Part shown: positions 36,430-44,244 of the stretch, one piece after another | Position numbering within the stretch: position 1 is the stretch's first letter | Layout: each line of letters begins with the position of its first letter | Assembly (NCBI GenBank): GCA_945883495.1 | Contig: CAMCXS010000030.1 | Span: forward strand, 1-62,361 | Direction: 5' to 3' | Source of the DNA: Akkermansia muciniphila | GTDB lineage: Bacteria; Verrucomicrobiota; Verrucomicrobiia; Verrucomicrobiales; DEV007 | DNA: 62,361 bases | Notes under the pieces: model-generated | What the model was told of the DNA's origin: nothing | Database searches by the model: none | Seen by the model: only the letters and a program-made list of their open reading frames with translations | Position numbers and translations under genes: made by a program

Positions 36430-36873
36430 ATGATGACACCCCAGCAAAAAGCAGAATCCCTCGGCCTTGTCTTCGCCAAGCAATCTCCTGCCTATCTCAA
36501 CCTCTGCATCCGCAGCGGCAATCAACTGATCACCTCCGGGCATGTCAGTGATTTGAAAGGCAAACTTGGTGCGGATGTCACCACGGAAGCGGGTTATCAG
36601 GCGGCCAAGAATTGCGTCGAAAAAGTGCTCCGCTCCGTTTGGGACACTCATGGCACTCTCGACGGCCTCAAAGTCATTAAAGTCCTCGGATGCGTAAACT
36701 CGACGTTGGACTACACCGACCAGCATCTCGTCATCAATGGCTGCTCTGATCTCCTCCACGAAATATTCGGTAAGGATGGCAATGGCTGGCACGCCCGCAG
36801 CGCTCTAGGATTCGCCCAACTCCCCACTGGCGCCGCTGTCGAAGTCGAGGCGATCTTTGAGATTCAGGCGTAA
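36430..36873 (+). CDS. RidA family protein (YjgF-like)
   Basis: Encodes 147 residues from ATG 36430; a second ATG follows directly. Upstream frame is open but shows no family similarity. The protein matches the RidA/YjgF subgroup with 'TEAGYQAAKNCVEKVLRSV', 'VNSTLDYTDQHLVINGCSDL', 'HARSALGFAQLPTGAAVEVE' and a terminal 'AIFEIQA'. RidA proteins of the classic group deaminate reactive enamine/imine intermediates such as 2-aminoacrylate in the cytosol. This longer subgroup is less well characterised and lacks the usual C-terminal Arg-x-x-x-x-Glu arrangement, so its activity cannot be asserted. It is a single gene between a surface-protein gene and xylA. Confidence 0.85.
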   Translation: MMTPQQKAESLGLVFAKQSPAYLNLCIRSGNQLITSGHVSDLKGKLGADVTTEAGYQAAKNCVEKVLRSVWDTHGTLDGLKVIKVLGCVNSTLDYTDQHLVINGCSDLLHEIFGKDGNGWHARSALGFAQLPTGAAVEVEAIFEIQA

Positions 36874-37030
36874 GTCGGCGACCACCCGGCCGTCACTAAG
36901 CCAAGGTTGCTACCGCCTCGCCCACCAGATGGCATGTGGTTCCAGAAGGAAGGCTTCGGAAGGGTCTGTCCACAAGCCGAAGTCGATTCCTCCTTGACCG
37001 ATTGAGGTGCTCCGCGAGAGTGGGCGTCCC

Positions 37031-38344
37031 ATGAGCGGCGAGTTTTTCCCAGGAATCCCCACCATCCCCTTTGAAGGCCCGAAGTCACGCAATCCGCTGG
37101 CCTTCAAGCATTACAATGCCGAAGAGAAAGTCGGCGACAAAACCATGAAGGAGCATCTCCGCTTCGCCTGTGCATATTGGCACACGATGCGGAACGGACT
37201 CGCCGACCCATTCGGCGGCGCCACCGCGGAGCGCCCTTGGGACGATGGCAGCGATTCCGTGGCCAATGCGCAAAAGCGCGTCTGGGCGATGTTCGAATTC
37301 ATGCAGAAGGTCGGAATTGACTTCTACTGCTTCCACGACCGCGACGTGGCTCCTGAGCTGAACGATCTGGCCGCCTCCAATGCCGCGCTCGACGCCGTGG
37401 CCGACGAGTTGCTCAAGGCTCAGCAGCAAACCGGCATCAAGCTGCTTTGGGGCACCGCCTGCCTCTTCTCTCACAAGCGCTACAATCAAGGCGCCGGCAC
37501 CTCGCCGTATGCCGACGTGTTTGCCTACGGCGCGGCCCAAGTAAAGAAGGCGCTGGAAGTCACCCATCGCCTCGGTGGTGAAGGCTACGTCTTCTGGGGC
37601 GGCCGTGAAGGGTACGCCACCCTTTGGAACACCGACATGAAGCGCGAGCTGGATCACCTGGCTCGCCTCCTCCACATGGCGGTGGATTACAAGAAGAAGA
37701 TCGGCTTCAAGGGCGCGTTCTACATCGAACCAAAGCCGAGGGAGCCCTCGACCCACCAGTACGATTCCGATTCCGCCGCTTGCCTCAACTTCCTCCGCGA
37801 GCACGGTCTCATTGGCGAACTTTCGCTCAACATCGAGACGAACCACGCCACGCTCGCCGGGCACACCATGATGCACGAGCTGCGCGTCGCCCGCGAAGCC
37901 GGAGCGCTAGGATCGATCGATGCCAACACCGGCGATGAGTTGATCGGCTGGGACACCGACCAGTTCCCAACCAGTATTTATCTGACCACGCAGATCATGA
38001 TCGAAGTTCTGCGGATGGGCGGATTCACCACCGGCGGTTTGAACTTCGACGCCAAGTGCCGTCGCGAGAGCTTTGAGCCCGTCGATCTCTTCCACGCCCA
38101 CATCGGCGGCATGGACGCCTTCGCCCGCGGCTTGAAGACAGCGCACGCCATCATTCAGGACGGACGGATCGATTCCTTCGTGAAGGATCGTTACAGCTCG
38201 TTCGACTCCGGCATCGGAGCCAAGATCGAGGCCGGGACCGCGACGTTGGAGGATTGCGAGGCCCACATCCTCGCAACCGGTGAGCCCTCCACCCGGAGCG
38301 GCCGCCAAGAGATGCTCGAGAATATCATCAACGAGTTCATCTAA
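37031..38344 (+). CDS. xylA: Xylose isomerase
   Basis: Encodes 437 residues from ATG 37031; an earlier in-frame start at 37007 is less likely. Converts D-xylose to D-xylulose in the cytosol (and glucose to fructose more slowly). Length and motifs fit the class II (E. coli-like) enzyme. The catalytic pair His102 and Asp105 is in FHDRD. Metal ligands fall where expected: Glu233 in YIEPKP, Glu269 and His272 in IETNH, and Asp residues in SIDANTGD and [10 protein letters not shown]. No xylulokinase or xylose transporter is nearby, so the pathway must be completed elsewhere. The stop is 8 nt before the M50 protease gene, suggesting co-transcription with it. Confidence 0.97.
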   Translation: MSGEFFPGIPTIPFEGPKSRNPLAFKHYNAEEKVGDKTMKEHLRFACAYWHTMRNGLADPFGGATAERPWDDGSDSVANAQKRVWAMFEFMQKVGIDFYCFHDRDVAPELNDLAASNAALDAVADELLKAQQQTGIKLLWGTACLFSHKRYNQGAGTSPYADVFAYGAAQVKKALEVTHRLGGEGYVFWGGREGYATLWNTDMKRELDHLARLLHMAVDYKKKIGFKGAFYIEPKPREPSTHQYDSDSAACLNFLREHGLIGELSLNIETNHATLAGHTMMHELRVAREAGALGSIDANTGDELIGWDTDQFPTSIYLTTQIMIEVLRMGGFTTGGLNFDAKCRRESFEPVDLFHAHIGGMDAFARGLKTAHAIIQDGRIDSFVKDRYSSFDSGIGAKIEAGTATLEDCEAHILATGEPSTRSGRQEMLENIINEFI

Positions 38345-38352
38345 GGGAAGCG

Positions 38353-39000
38353 ATGCTGCGTTTTGGTCTGTTTGGGATTGGGATCACCATTGAGCCATTC
38401 TTCTGGCTCTCGGCGCTCCTTCTCAACGCCAGCGCGTTCGACTCCGGTCCCGGGTGGATCTCGGACATGGCGGCGTGGGTGCTCGTGGTCTTGGTTTCGG
38501 TGCTTTGGCACGAACTGGGCCACGCCTTCGCCTTCCAGTGGTTCGGGTATCGCCCATCGATTGTGCTCCAGGGCTTTGGCGGGTTCGCCACCGCTCCTGG
38601 AGCCGCCAACCTGCCCCGGTGGAAAGATGTGATCATCTCCCTCGCCGGACCGATGTTCGGCCTCGGCCTGTTCCTGGTCCCCTACCTGCTCCTGACGTTG
38701 GGAGTCATTCCTCCGATGAACGAGTTGGCAGAGGGCTGGCGCTTGATTTTGAAATACCTTCTCTGGGCCAACCTAGTCTGGTCCCTTTTGAATTTGGTGC
38801 CGATTTATCCGTTGGATGGTGGCCGCATTCTTTTGGCGCTCTTCGGCCCCCACCGACTCCGCGCCGCCCTCATGACCACGATTGGCGTCGGCGTGCTCTT
38901 TGGGATTTACCTGGCGGTCTTTTCGTTCAGCTACTTCTTCCTGCTCTTCGTCATCATGATGACCTACCAGAACTATCAGCGCCTCGCGGTTGCGCGCTGA
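38353..39000 (+). CDS. M50 (site-2) family membrane metalloprotease
   Basis: Encodes 215 residues, start ATG 38353, 8 nt after xylA. A polytopic membrane protein with about five or six hydrophobic segments. The zinc site is intact: His53-Glu54-x-x-His57 in WHELGHAFAF within a membrane helix, and the second motif NLVPIYPLDGGRIL supplies the Asp ligand. No PDZ or CBS domain, so it belongs to the short S2P-like group. Family members cut membrane-embedded substrates, often anti-sigma factors or signal-peptide remnants. No obvious substrate is encoded nearby. Linkage to xylA looks coincidental but is tight. Confidence 0.9.
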   Translation: MLRFGLFGIGITIEPFFWLSALLLNASAFDSGPGWISDMAAWVLVVLVSVLWHELGHAFAFQWFGYRPSIVLQGFGGFATAPGAANLPRWKDVIISLAGPMFGLGLFLVPYLLLTLGVIPPMNELAEGWRLILKYLLWANLVWSLLNLVPIYPLDGGRILLALFGPHRLRAALMTTIGVGVLFGIYLAVFSFSYFFLLFVIMMTYQNYQRLAVAR

Positions 39001-39066
39001 ACGGCCAGTGGGACCTTGCCTGCGTTTTGTAGTGGCAGAGTGCGATCGAATGAAGAAATCTTCTCC

Positions 39067-39339
39067 ATGAGCGAAAGCGACGAAAAGAAACCTTTGGGCA
39101 AGAGCATCGTGATGGCGGCAGCAGGGATTCTTTCCCTGATCTACCTCTTCAATCCGTCAGCGGGCTTTATTGAATTCATTCCCGACAACCTCCCAGGACT
39201 CGGGAACCTGGACGAAGCCGCAGCGACAGCCCTGCTGATCAGCTGCCTAGCCTACTTCGGGCTCGACATCACCAAAATCTTCGGTGGCGGCAGAAAAGGA
39301 ACCGAAAAGCCGGTGCAAGGCAGCGTTGTTGAGGACTGA
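39067..39339 (+). CDS. DUF1232-like small membrane protein
   Basis: Encodes 90 residues from ATG 39067 (the frame is open to 39016). Two hydrophobic helices (about 14-30 and 50-68) flank the motif 'IEFIPDNLPGLGNLDEAAAT'. This resembles the 'P.D.IPG.G..DD' core of DUF1232/YkvA-like proteins, whose function is unknown. The N and C termini are charged. It follows the protease gene by 66 nt. Confidence 0.7.
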   Translation: MSESDEKKPLGKSIVMAAAGILSLIYLFNPSAGFIEFIPDNLPGLGNLDEAAATALLISCLAYFGLDITKIFGGGRKGTEKPVQGSVVED

Positions 39340-39366
39340 GGTCCTCGCTTCCTTGAATCGCATCCG

Positions 39367-39861
39367 TCAGAACGGGATCCGGACGCCCAAGCGAGCGACG
39401 GTGAAGTTCTCTTGGCCTACGACCCAGTTGTAAATCCCGTCGGCAAAAATCCCCATGCCTCCGGGCTGGAAACGAACGTCCAGCCCGCCTCCCAGCCTGT
39501 AGAGCGCGGCGGCATCACCGTTCACTCGCCCGCCGCCGCCGACCACGAGGTATGGGGCGATACTGGCCTCAGAGATAGGATAGCGCAGCACCACGTCCGC
39601 GCTGACGGTGTGGATTTCGTCCTCAAACGCGAAGACGCCATAGCTGGCATCAATCCCAACCTCCGGGGTGAAGAAATAGGCGAGGCTGACACCGCCTCCG
39701 AATTCCGCGTTGCCCGAGCCATCTGGAACGGCCCCGGCTCCGAAAACGCCCAGTTCAAAACCCGCGCCAAAATGGCTTGGGTCTTCGGGGACAGGCTCCC
39801 CGGCCCATCCCAAACCCAACAACGCAAGGGCAAGGATGGAGGTGATTGTGGCGCGCTTCAT
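39367..39861 (-). CDS. Outer-membrane beta-barrel protein
   Basis: Encodes 164 residues from ATG 39861, four codons inside the longest frame, where the signal peptide MKRATITSILALALLGLGWA begins. The mature part alternates short amphipathic strands ('FGAGFELGVFG', 'FGGGVSLAYFFT', 'VGIDASYGVFAF', 'IAPYLVVGGGGRV', 'LGGGLDVRF') and ends in a terminal Phe (ARLGVRIPF), the usual BAM recognition feature. About eight strands are expected, as in the OmpA/OmpW size class. It is convergent with the small gene before it. The specific role is unknown. Confidence 0.8.
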   Translation of the reverse strand: MKRATITSILALALLGLGWAGEPVPEDPSHFGAGFELGVFGAGAVPDGSGNAEFGGGVSLAYFFTPEVGIDASYGVFAFEDEIHTVSADVVLRYPISEASIAPYLVVGGGGRVNGDAAALYRLGGGLDVRFQPGGMGIFADGIYNWVVGQENFTVARLGVRIPF

Positions 39862-40002
39862 CAACCCCCACACTCAGGAGGAAGAGCCCGTTCGTCAAGC
39901 AAAATCCGGCTGCGGCCTCGCCCTTAGATCCCGGTCCAAACCAGCAAAATCCACTTTCCGTTTGCGTTCCTCACGCTTCGCCCCCATGTTGCCTCCCTCA
40001 AA

Positions 40003-40078
<76 letters not shown>

Positions 40079-40087
40079 TCGATCCAT

Positions 40088-40120
40088 GGCCCCGATTCGA
40101 AAGAATCGGGGCCTTTTTTT
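40088..40120 (+). terminator. Rho-independent terminator after tRNA-fMet
   Basis: Perfect 11-bp stem GGCCCCGATTC/GAATCGGGGCC with a GAAA loop (40099-40102), followed by seven T (40114-40120). This is the clearest terminator in the window, and it separates the tRNA from pheA. Confidence 0.95.
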
Positions 40121-40196
40121 GTCTCCCGAGCTTTCTCGTTGTTTCGCCCTTCTCTGGAGTTGCCAAAGCGCCCCTCCTTGTCGAGGGTGCCCCCTC

Positions 40197-41273
40197 ATGT
40201 CCCGTACGCTGGATGAGATTCGCGTCGAAATCGATGCCATCGATACCCAACTCCTCGAATTGTTGAATCAGCGGGCCGATTTGGTCCACGAAGTCGGCGA
40301 GATCAAACGCCGCGAGGGGTTGGAAATCTATGCTCCCGAACGCGAGGAGAAACTCCTGCTCCGCCTCATCGGACTCAACAAAGGACGCCTTTCGGCTCAC
40401 TCGATCCGCGCCATTTACCGGGAAATCATGTCGGCCGCCCTCGCCTTGGAGGAAGATCTCAAGATCGCTTTTCTCGGTCCGGAGGGGACTTGGACCCATC
40501 AGGCCGCCGTCACCAAGTTCGGCCGCAGCGTCCGCTACGTTCCCCAGAAGAGCTTGGCGGACGTCTTCAGCGAGGTGGAGCATCGCAACGCGGATTACGG
40601 CGTCGTCCCAGTGGAAAACTCCATTGAGGGCGCTGTCCATCACACGCTCGATCTTTTCGCGAATTCTCCGCTGAAGATCTGCGCGCAAATCCAGATCGCC
40701 ATCGAGAACAACCTGTTGGCAAACTCTCCGGTAGAGCGTTTGCGCAGGCTCTACTCGAACCCAGAAGTCTTTGGACAATGCCGCCGCTGGATCACCGCGC
40801 ATTTCTCGCACGCGGAGTTAATTGAGGTAAAATCTACCGCTGAAGCCGCCGCCATGGCAAAGAACGATCCCGAAGCAGGCGCGATCGGCGGAGCGCTCCT
40901 CGCCGAGCTTCACGGCATCTCCGTGCAGGAGCGGGCGATCCAGGACGATGTCACCAACACCACCCGGTTTCTCGTCATCGGCCACCGCACCTGCCCGCCG
41001 ACCGGACACGACCGGACGTCGATCGTCTTCGCCGTAGCGGATGAGCCTGGAGCCTTGCATGACGCCTTGCAGCCCTTCAACCGTTTCAAAATCAATTTGG
41101 CGAAAATCGAGAGCCGGCCGAATCGCCGAGAAAGGTCGGGGCACCTCTTCCACGTGGATATAGCAGGGCATTTCACCGATCCCGAGATGCAGACCGCCCT
41201 TGAGGATCTGCGGGAACACTGCAGTTCCGTGAAGATTTTGGGCAGCTATCCCGACAACTCGAACGACCGCTGA
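40197..41273 (+). CDS. pheA: Chorismate mutase / prephenate dehydratase (P-protein)
   Basis: Encodes 358 residues from ATG 40197, with GAGGG at 40183-40187 nine nt upstream. Bifunctional cytosolic enzyme of phenylalanine synthesis: chorismate to prephenate, then to phenylpyruvate. Residues ~1-88 form an AroQ-type mutase helix bundle (RTLDEIRVEIDAIDTQLLEL, then IKRREG). Residues ~90-270 are the dehydratase with 'FLGPEGTWTHQAA', 'VVPVENSIEGAV' and the catalytic 'NTTRFLVIG'. The C-terminal ACT domain has 'DEPGALHDAL' and 'ESRPNRR', the usual Phe-binding feedback site. It stands alone behind the tRNA terminator, with no trp/phe leader peptide seen. Confidence 0.96.
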   Translation: MSRTLDEIRVEIDAIDTQLLELLNQRADLVHEVGEIKRREGLEIYAPEREEKLLLRLIGLNKGRLSAHSIRAIYREIMSAALALEEDLKIAFLGPEGTWTHQAAVTKFGRSVRYVPQKSLADVFSEVEHRNADYGVVPVENSIEGAVHHTLDLFANSPLKICAQIQIAIENNLLANSPVERLRRLYSNPEVFGQCRRWITAHFSHAELIEVKSTAEAAAMAKNDPEAGAIGGALLAELHGISVQERAIQDDVTNTTRFLVIGHRTCPPTGHDRTSIVFAVADEPGALHDALQPFNRFKINLAKIESRPNRRERSGHLFHVDIAGHFTDPEMQTALEDLREHCSSVKILGSYPDNSNDR

Positions 41274-41354
41274 TCGCCCGCAATTCAACGGAACCGTGAC
41301 CAAATGGTCCCAGCTCTGGGTAAGCTGGGACAAACCTCATCTCTTCTCCATCCC

Positions 41355-42344
41355 ATGGACCCGATTTCCAACCGTCTTTCTTTCCGCCTCACGCTGGCCG
41401 CCTTTACGGGTTGGCTGATCGTGATCGCCGGGCTCTGGGTTGCGATGCGTGGCCTGGACGAACACTCGGCGGCGGCCATTTTCCTGGGCCGATTCCACAT
41501 TCTTATCGTCCACGTCCCGATCGGCCTGCTCAGCGCCGCGTTGATTTTTGAAGTGCTCGGGATGAGCGGCTGGTTCCCCAAGCTTTCGGAATCTGTATTG
41601 CCGTGCCTCTGGTTGGGCGCGCTTGGATCGATGGGAGCCACGATTGCAGGTTATCTTCTCATGGCTGGCGAACAGCTTGAGGGCAAGGACATGGGCCTTC
41701 ACATGTGGACCGGCCTCGGCGTGGTGGTCTTGGCCACGCTCTGTCTCTACGCCAAGCTCGCCCGGATCTCCCCGCTCGTGATGTCGGTGCTTTTGCTGGT
41801 CACCGTCGGCCTGACCGGCGCCTCCAGCCACTTTGGCGGCAACATGGTCCATGACAATGATTACCTCTCAGAGTACGCTCCGGACCCGTTGAAACCCCTC
41901 CTCGGCCATCCGGCTCCCAAGGAATCGCTCGTCGCAGATATCTCGTTCGAGGAATGGCCGATCTACGACCGCATCGTCCAGCCGATCTTCGATTCCAAAT
42001 GCACCGAATGCCACGACGAGAACAAGATCGAAGGCGGCTTGCGGATGGATTCGTTTGCGGCACTGGCCGAGGGCGGTGATCTCGTGAAAGATGGCGACAT
42101 CCCGGGTGAGTTCGTGGCCGGCAAATCTAAGGAGAGCGAAATCATCATCCGCGTGACCATGGATCCCTCGGAGGACGACTTCATGCCGCCCGGCAAACGG
42201 GAGCACATGACACCCGAAGAAGTTTCACTCGTGGCATGGTGGATCAATCAAGGAGCCTCGCCATCAATGACCGTGGCTCAAGCCAAGCCGGATGCGTCCG
42301 TGACCCCACTTCTGGACGAATTAAGATCCAGGCACGCGAAGTGA
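41355..42344 (+). CDS. DUF2231-like membrane protein fused to a c-type cytochrome domain
   Basis: Encodes 329 residues from ATG 41355; an ATG at 41304 is possible. The first ~160 residues hold about five membrane helices with 'FHILIVHVPIGLLSAALIFE', typical of DUF2231/planctomycete membrane modules. The C-terminal periplasmic part carries one haem-binding site, Cys216-x-x-Cys219-His220 (KCTECHDENK), and ends with 'DFMPPGKREHMTPEEVSLVAWWI', typical of Planctomycete-type cytochrome c, where the Met is the likely sixth ligand. It heads a cluster with ResB and CcsA, which attach haem to such proteins. Likely a membrane electron carrier; its partner is unknown. Confidence 0.88.
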   Translation: MDPISNRLSFRLTLAAFTGWLIVIAGLWVAMRGLDEHSAAAIFLGRFHILIVHVPIGLLSAALIFEVLGMSGWFPKLSESVLPCLWLGALGSMGATIAGYLLMAGEQLEGKDMGLHMWTGLGVVVLATLCLYAKLARISPLVMSVLLLVTVGLTGASSHFGGNMVHDNDYLSEYAPDPLKPLLGHPAPKESLVADISFEEWPIYDRIVQPIFDSKCTECHDENKIEGGLRMDSFAALAEGGDLVKDGDIPGEFVAGKSKESEIIIRVTMDPSEDDFMPPGKREHMTPEEVSLVAWWINQGASPSMTVAQAKPDASVTPLLDELRSRHAK

Positions 42345-42366
42345 GCCGCCCCGCTCCCGACCCCGC

Positions 42367-42996
42367 ATGATCCCCAGACCCCTCACCGTTGTTCTCTCCA
42401 CTGCTCTTCTGGCTTCTTGCGGCCAACCCAAGCAGGTCGAGATCACCCAAACTCGCCAGCTTTCTGAAGCGGAGCGCACACCCGTGCTTGGAGCCACCTC
42501 GCAAGACCGCTTCCAGTTCGCGATGCCCGGCCCGGCCGCGCCGCAAAGCGCTCCGTCCGCCGAATCGGGACCGCGCCTTGCCTGGGACACGCCTCCCGGC
42601 TGGACCGAAACGCCGCACCCGATGCGTGACATCAGCCTTTCGTTCGGCGAAGGCGGGGAATGCTCCGTGGTCCGCGCGGGCGGGTCGCTGGTGGACAATG
42701 TGAATCGCTGGCGCAAGCAGATGGGCCTGCCGGAAGTTTCCGAACAAGAGGTCAACGCCTTGCCAACCCGGTCGTTGTTCGGCGGCCCAGGCGTGTTGGT
42801 GACGCTGGACGGCAGCTATCAAGCAATGGGTGCATCGAGCGCCGCGCCCGATTACCGCATGATTGGCGTCATCCTGGCCGTGCCGTCGGAGAATGCCGCG
42901 ATTTTCGTGAAAATGGTCGGTCCGCGCAAACTGGTGGAGGAGAATCAGCCAGCCTTCGAGGCATTCTGTGACTCCCTGCGCATCGTCACCTCCTGA
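42367..42996 (+). CDS. Lipoprotein of unknown function in the cytochrome cluster
   Basis: Encodes 209 residues. A lipoprotein signal ends LLASC with lipidated Cys18. A Pro/Ala-rich linker (about 50-72) precedes a compact domain with 'LAWDTPPGWTETPHPMRDIS', 'GGECSVVRAGGSLVDNVNRW' and 'FEAFCDSLRIV'. It resembles small lipoproteins found next to cytochrome assembly genes in Verrucomicrobiota and Planctomycetota, from memory only. It lies 22 nt after the cytochrome gene and 11 nt before resB, so it is probably part of that operon. The two Cys in the mature domain might form a disulfide. Confidence 0.75.
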   Translation: MIPRPLTVVLSTALLASCGQPKQVEITQTRQLSEAERTPVLGATSQDRFQFAMPGPAAPQSAPSAESGPRLAWDTPPGWTETPHPMRDISLSFGEGGECSVVRAGGSLVDNVNRWRKQMGLPEVSEQEVNALPTRSLFGGPGVLVTLDGSYQAMGASSAAPDYRMIGVILAVPSENAAIFVKMVGPRKLVEENQPAFEAFCDSLRIVTS

Positions 42997-43007
42997 TTTC
43001 TCTCTTC

Positions 43008-44240
43008 ATGGCCAAATCCAAAACACCTGAATTGACGTTGGAGAATCTGCCGGAGATCGGCTTGCGCGTATTGACGTCATTCGGCCTGGCTGCCGCCGTG
43101 CTGGCGTTGCTCACGTTGGTTACGTTGATGGGCACGTTGAACCAGATTGAAGAAGGCTTGATCGACTCCACCGCGAAATATTTCGAATCTGCCTGGATTG
43201 TCGACACCGTTCCGATCGGTAACGTCACCATCCCGGTGTTTCTGCCGGGCGGGTATCTGCTCTTGGCGATTCTCTTCTTCAATATCCTGGCGGGAACCAT
43301 CCTCAAAATCCGCCGGAATTGGAAGGCGATCGGGCTCTACGTGTCCCACATCGGCATCCTCATCCTGATTTTCAGTTCCTTCGTGACCCGCCACTTTGCG
43401 TGGGAAGGAAACATGGCGCTGCGGCCTGGAATGCAATCGAGCGAGGCGTTGCATTACCGGAATTGGCAACTGGAGATCCTCCCGATCGACGAGAAAGGCG
43501 AAGCAAACAAGGCCCTGGTGATCCCGTATGCGGACTTGGAGACGATCGGCTGGAAGGGTGAGCGCACTTTTACCTCGGAGGAGCTGCCCTTCGAGATCCG
43601 CATCAGCCACGCCGCCCGGAACGCGACGCCGATTCCCGTCTCCGCCCCGATGTCCGCTCAGTCGGATGGTCCGGTGATCGAAGGATTTAAACTCCTGCCC
43701 CTCCCCAAGGAGAAGGAAGCGGAGCGCAACTCGGCCGGTTTCTATGCTGACTTTATTCCGAAGAGCGGAGGAGAGAAGATCCCCGCGATTCTGTGGGCCC
43801 ACCTCGGCGGCAATTTCGCCCAAGTGAAGCCCTTCACTTTTGAAGTCGATGGCAAGAAGTTCGCCGCTCAAGTCGTCCGGGAACGGATGCCGATCCCGTT
43901 CACCATCAAGCTCGATCAGTTCCTTTTCGAAAAATACGCTGGCGTGATGACCGCAAAAAATTACCAGAGCAACATCACCAAACTCGAAGACGGCACGGAA
44001 GAGAAGATTGAAGTGAAAATGAACGAGCCCTTCCGGCACCGGGGTTACACCTTCTTTCAAGCCAGCTTCGGCCCGCCGAACGCCGGTCCCGATGACGAGC
44101 TTTACACGGTGTTCACGGTTTGGAAGAACCCGTCGGATCACTGGCCGCTGTTCTCCCTCATCGTGACGTTTGTTGGACTGCTGGCCCACATGGGCTGGAA
44201 GCTTGCCGAGCATTTGCGCCGTTCCACTCGTATCGCCTAA
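43008..44240 (+). CDS. resB: ResB/Ccs1-like cytochrome c biogenesis protein
   Basis: Encodes 410 residues, ATG 43008. System II cytochrome c maturation: with CcsA it moves haem across the membrane and ligates it to apocytochrome. Four membrane segments are visible: ~19-42, ~80-100, ~108-128 (containing YVSHIGI with a candidate haem-ligand His) and one near the C terminus (WPLFSLIVTFVGLLAHMGW). A large periplasmic loop (~130-380) lies between segments three and four, as in ResB. No Shine-Dalgarno is evident. It lies 4 nt before ccsA, so the two are co-translated partners. Confidence 0.92.
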   Translation: MAKSKTPELTLENLPEIGLRVLTSFGLAAAVLALLTLVTLMGTLNQIEEGLIDSTAKYFESAWIVDTVPIGNVTIPVFLPGGYLLLAILFFNILAGTILKIRRNWKAIGLYVSHIGILILIFSSFVTRHFAWEGNMALRPGMQSSEALHYRNWQLEILPIDEKGEANKALVIPYADLETIGWKGERTFTSEELPFEIRISHAARNATPIPVSAPMSAQSDGPVIEGFKLLPLPKEKEAERNSAGFYADFIPKSGGEKIPAILWAHLGGNFAQVKPFTFEVDGKKFAAQVVRERMPIPFTIKLDQFLFEKYAGVMTAKNYQSNITKLEDGTEEKIEVKMNEPFRHRGYTFFQASFGPPNAGPDDELYTVFTVWKNPSDHWPLFSLIVTFVGLLAHMGWKLAEHLRRSTRIA

Positions 44241-44244
44241 TCTC

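Noticed and set aside
36874-37107. Minus-strand frames upstream of xylA with 'GGIDFGLWTDPSEAF'
   Set aside because: The stretch looks protein-like but is short, interrupted by a stop, overlaps the xylA start and matches no family I can name.
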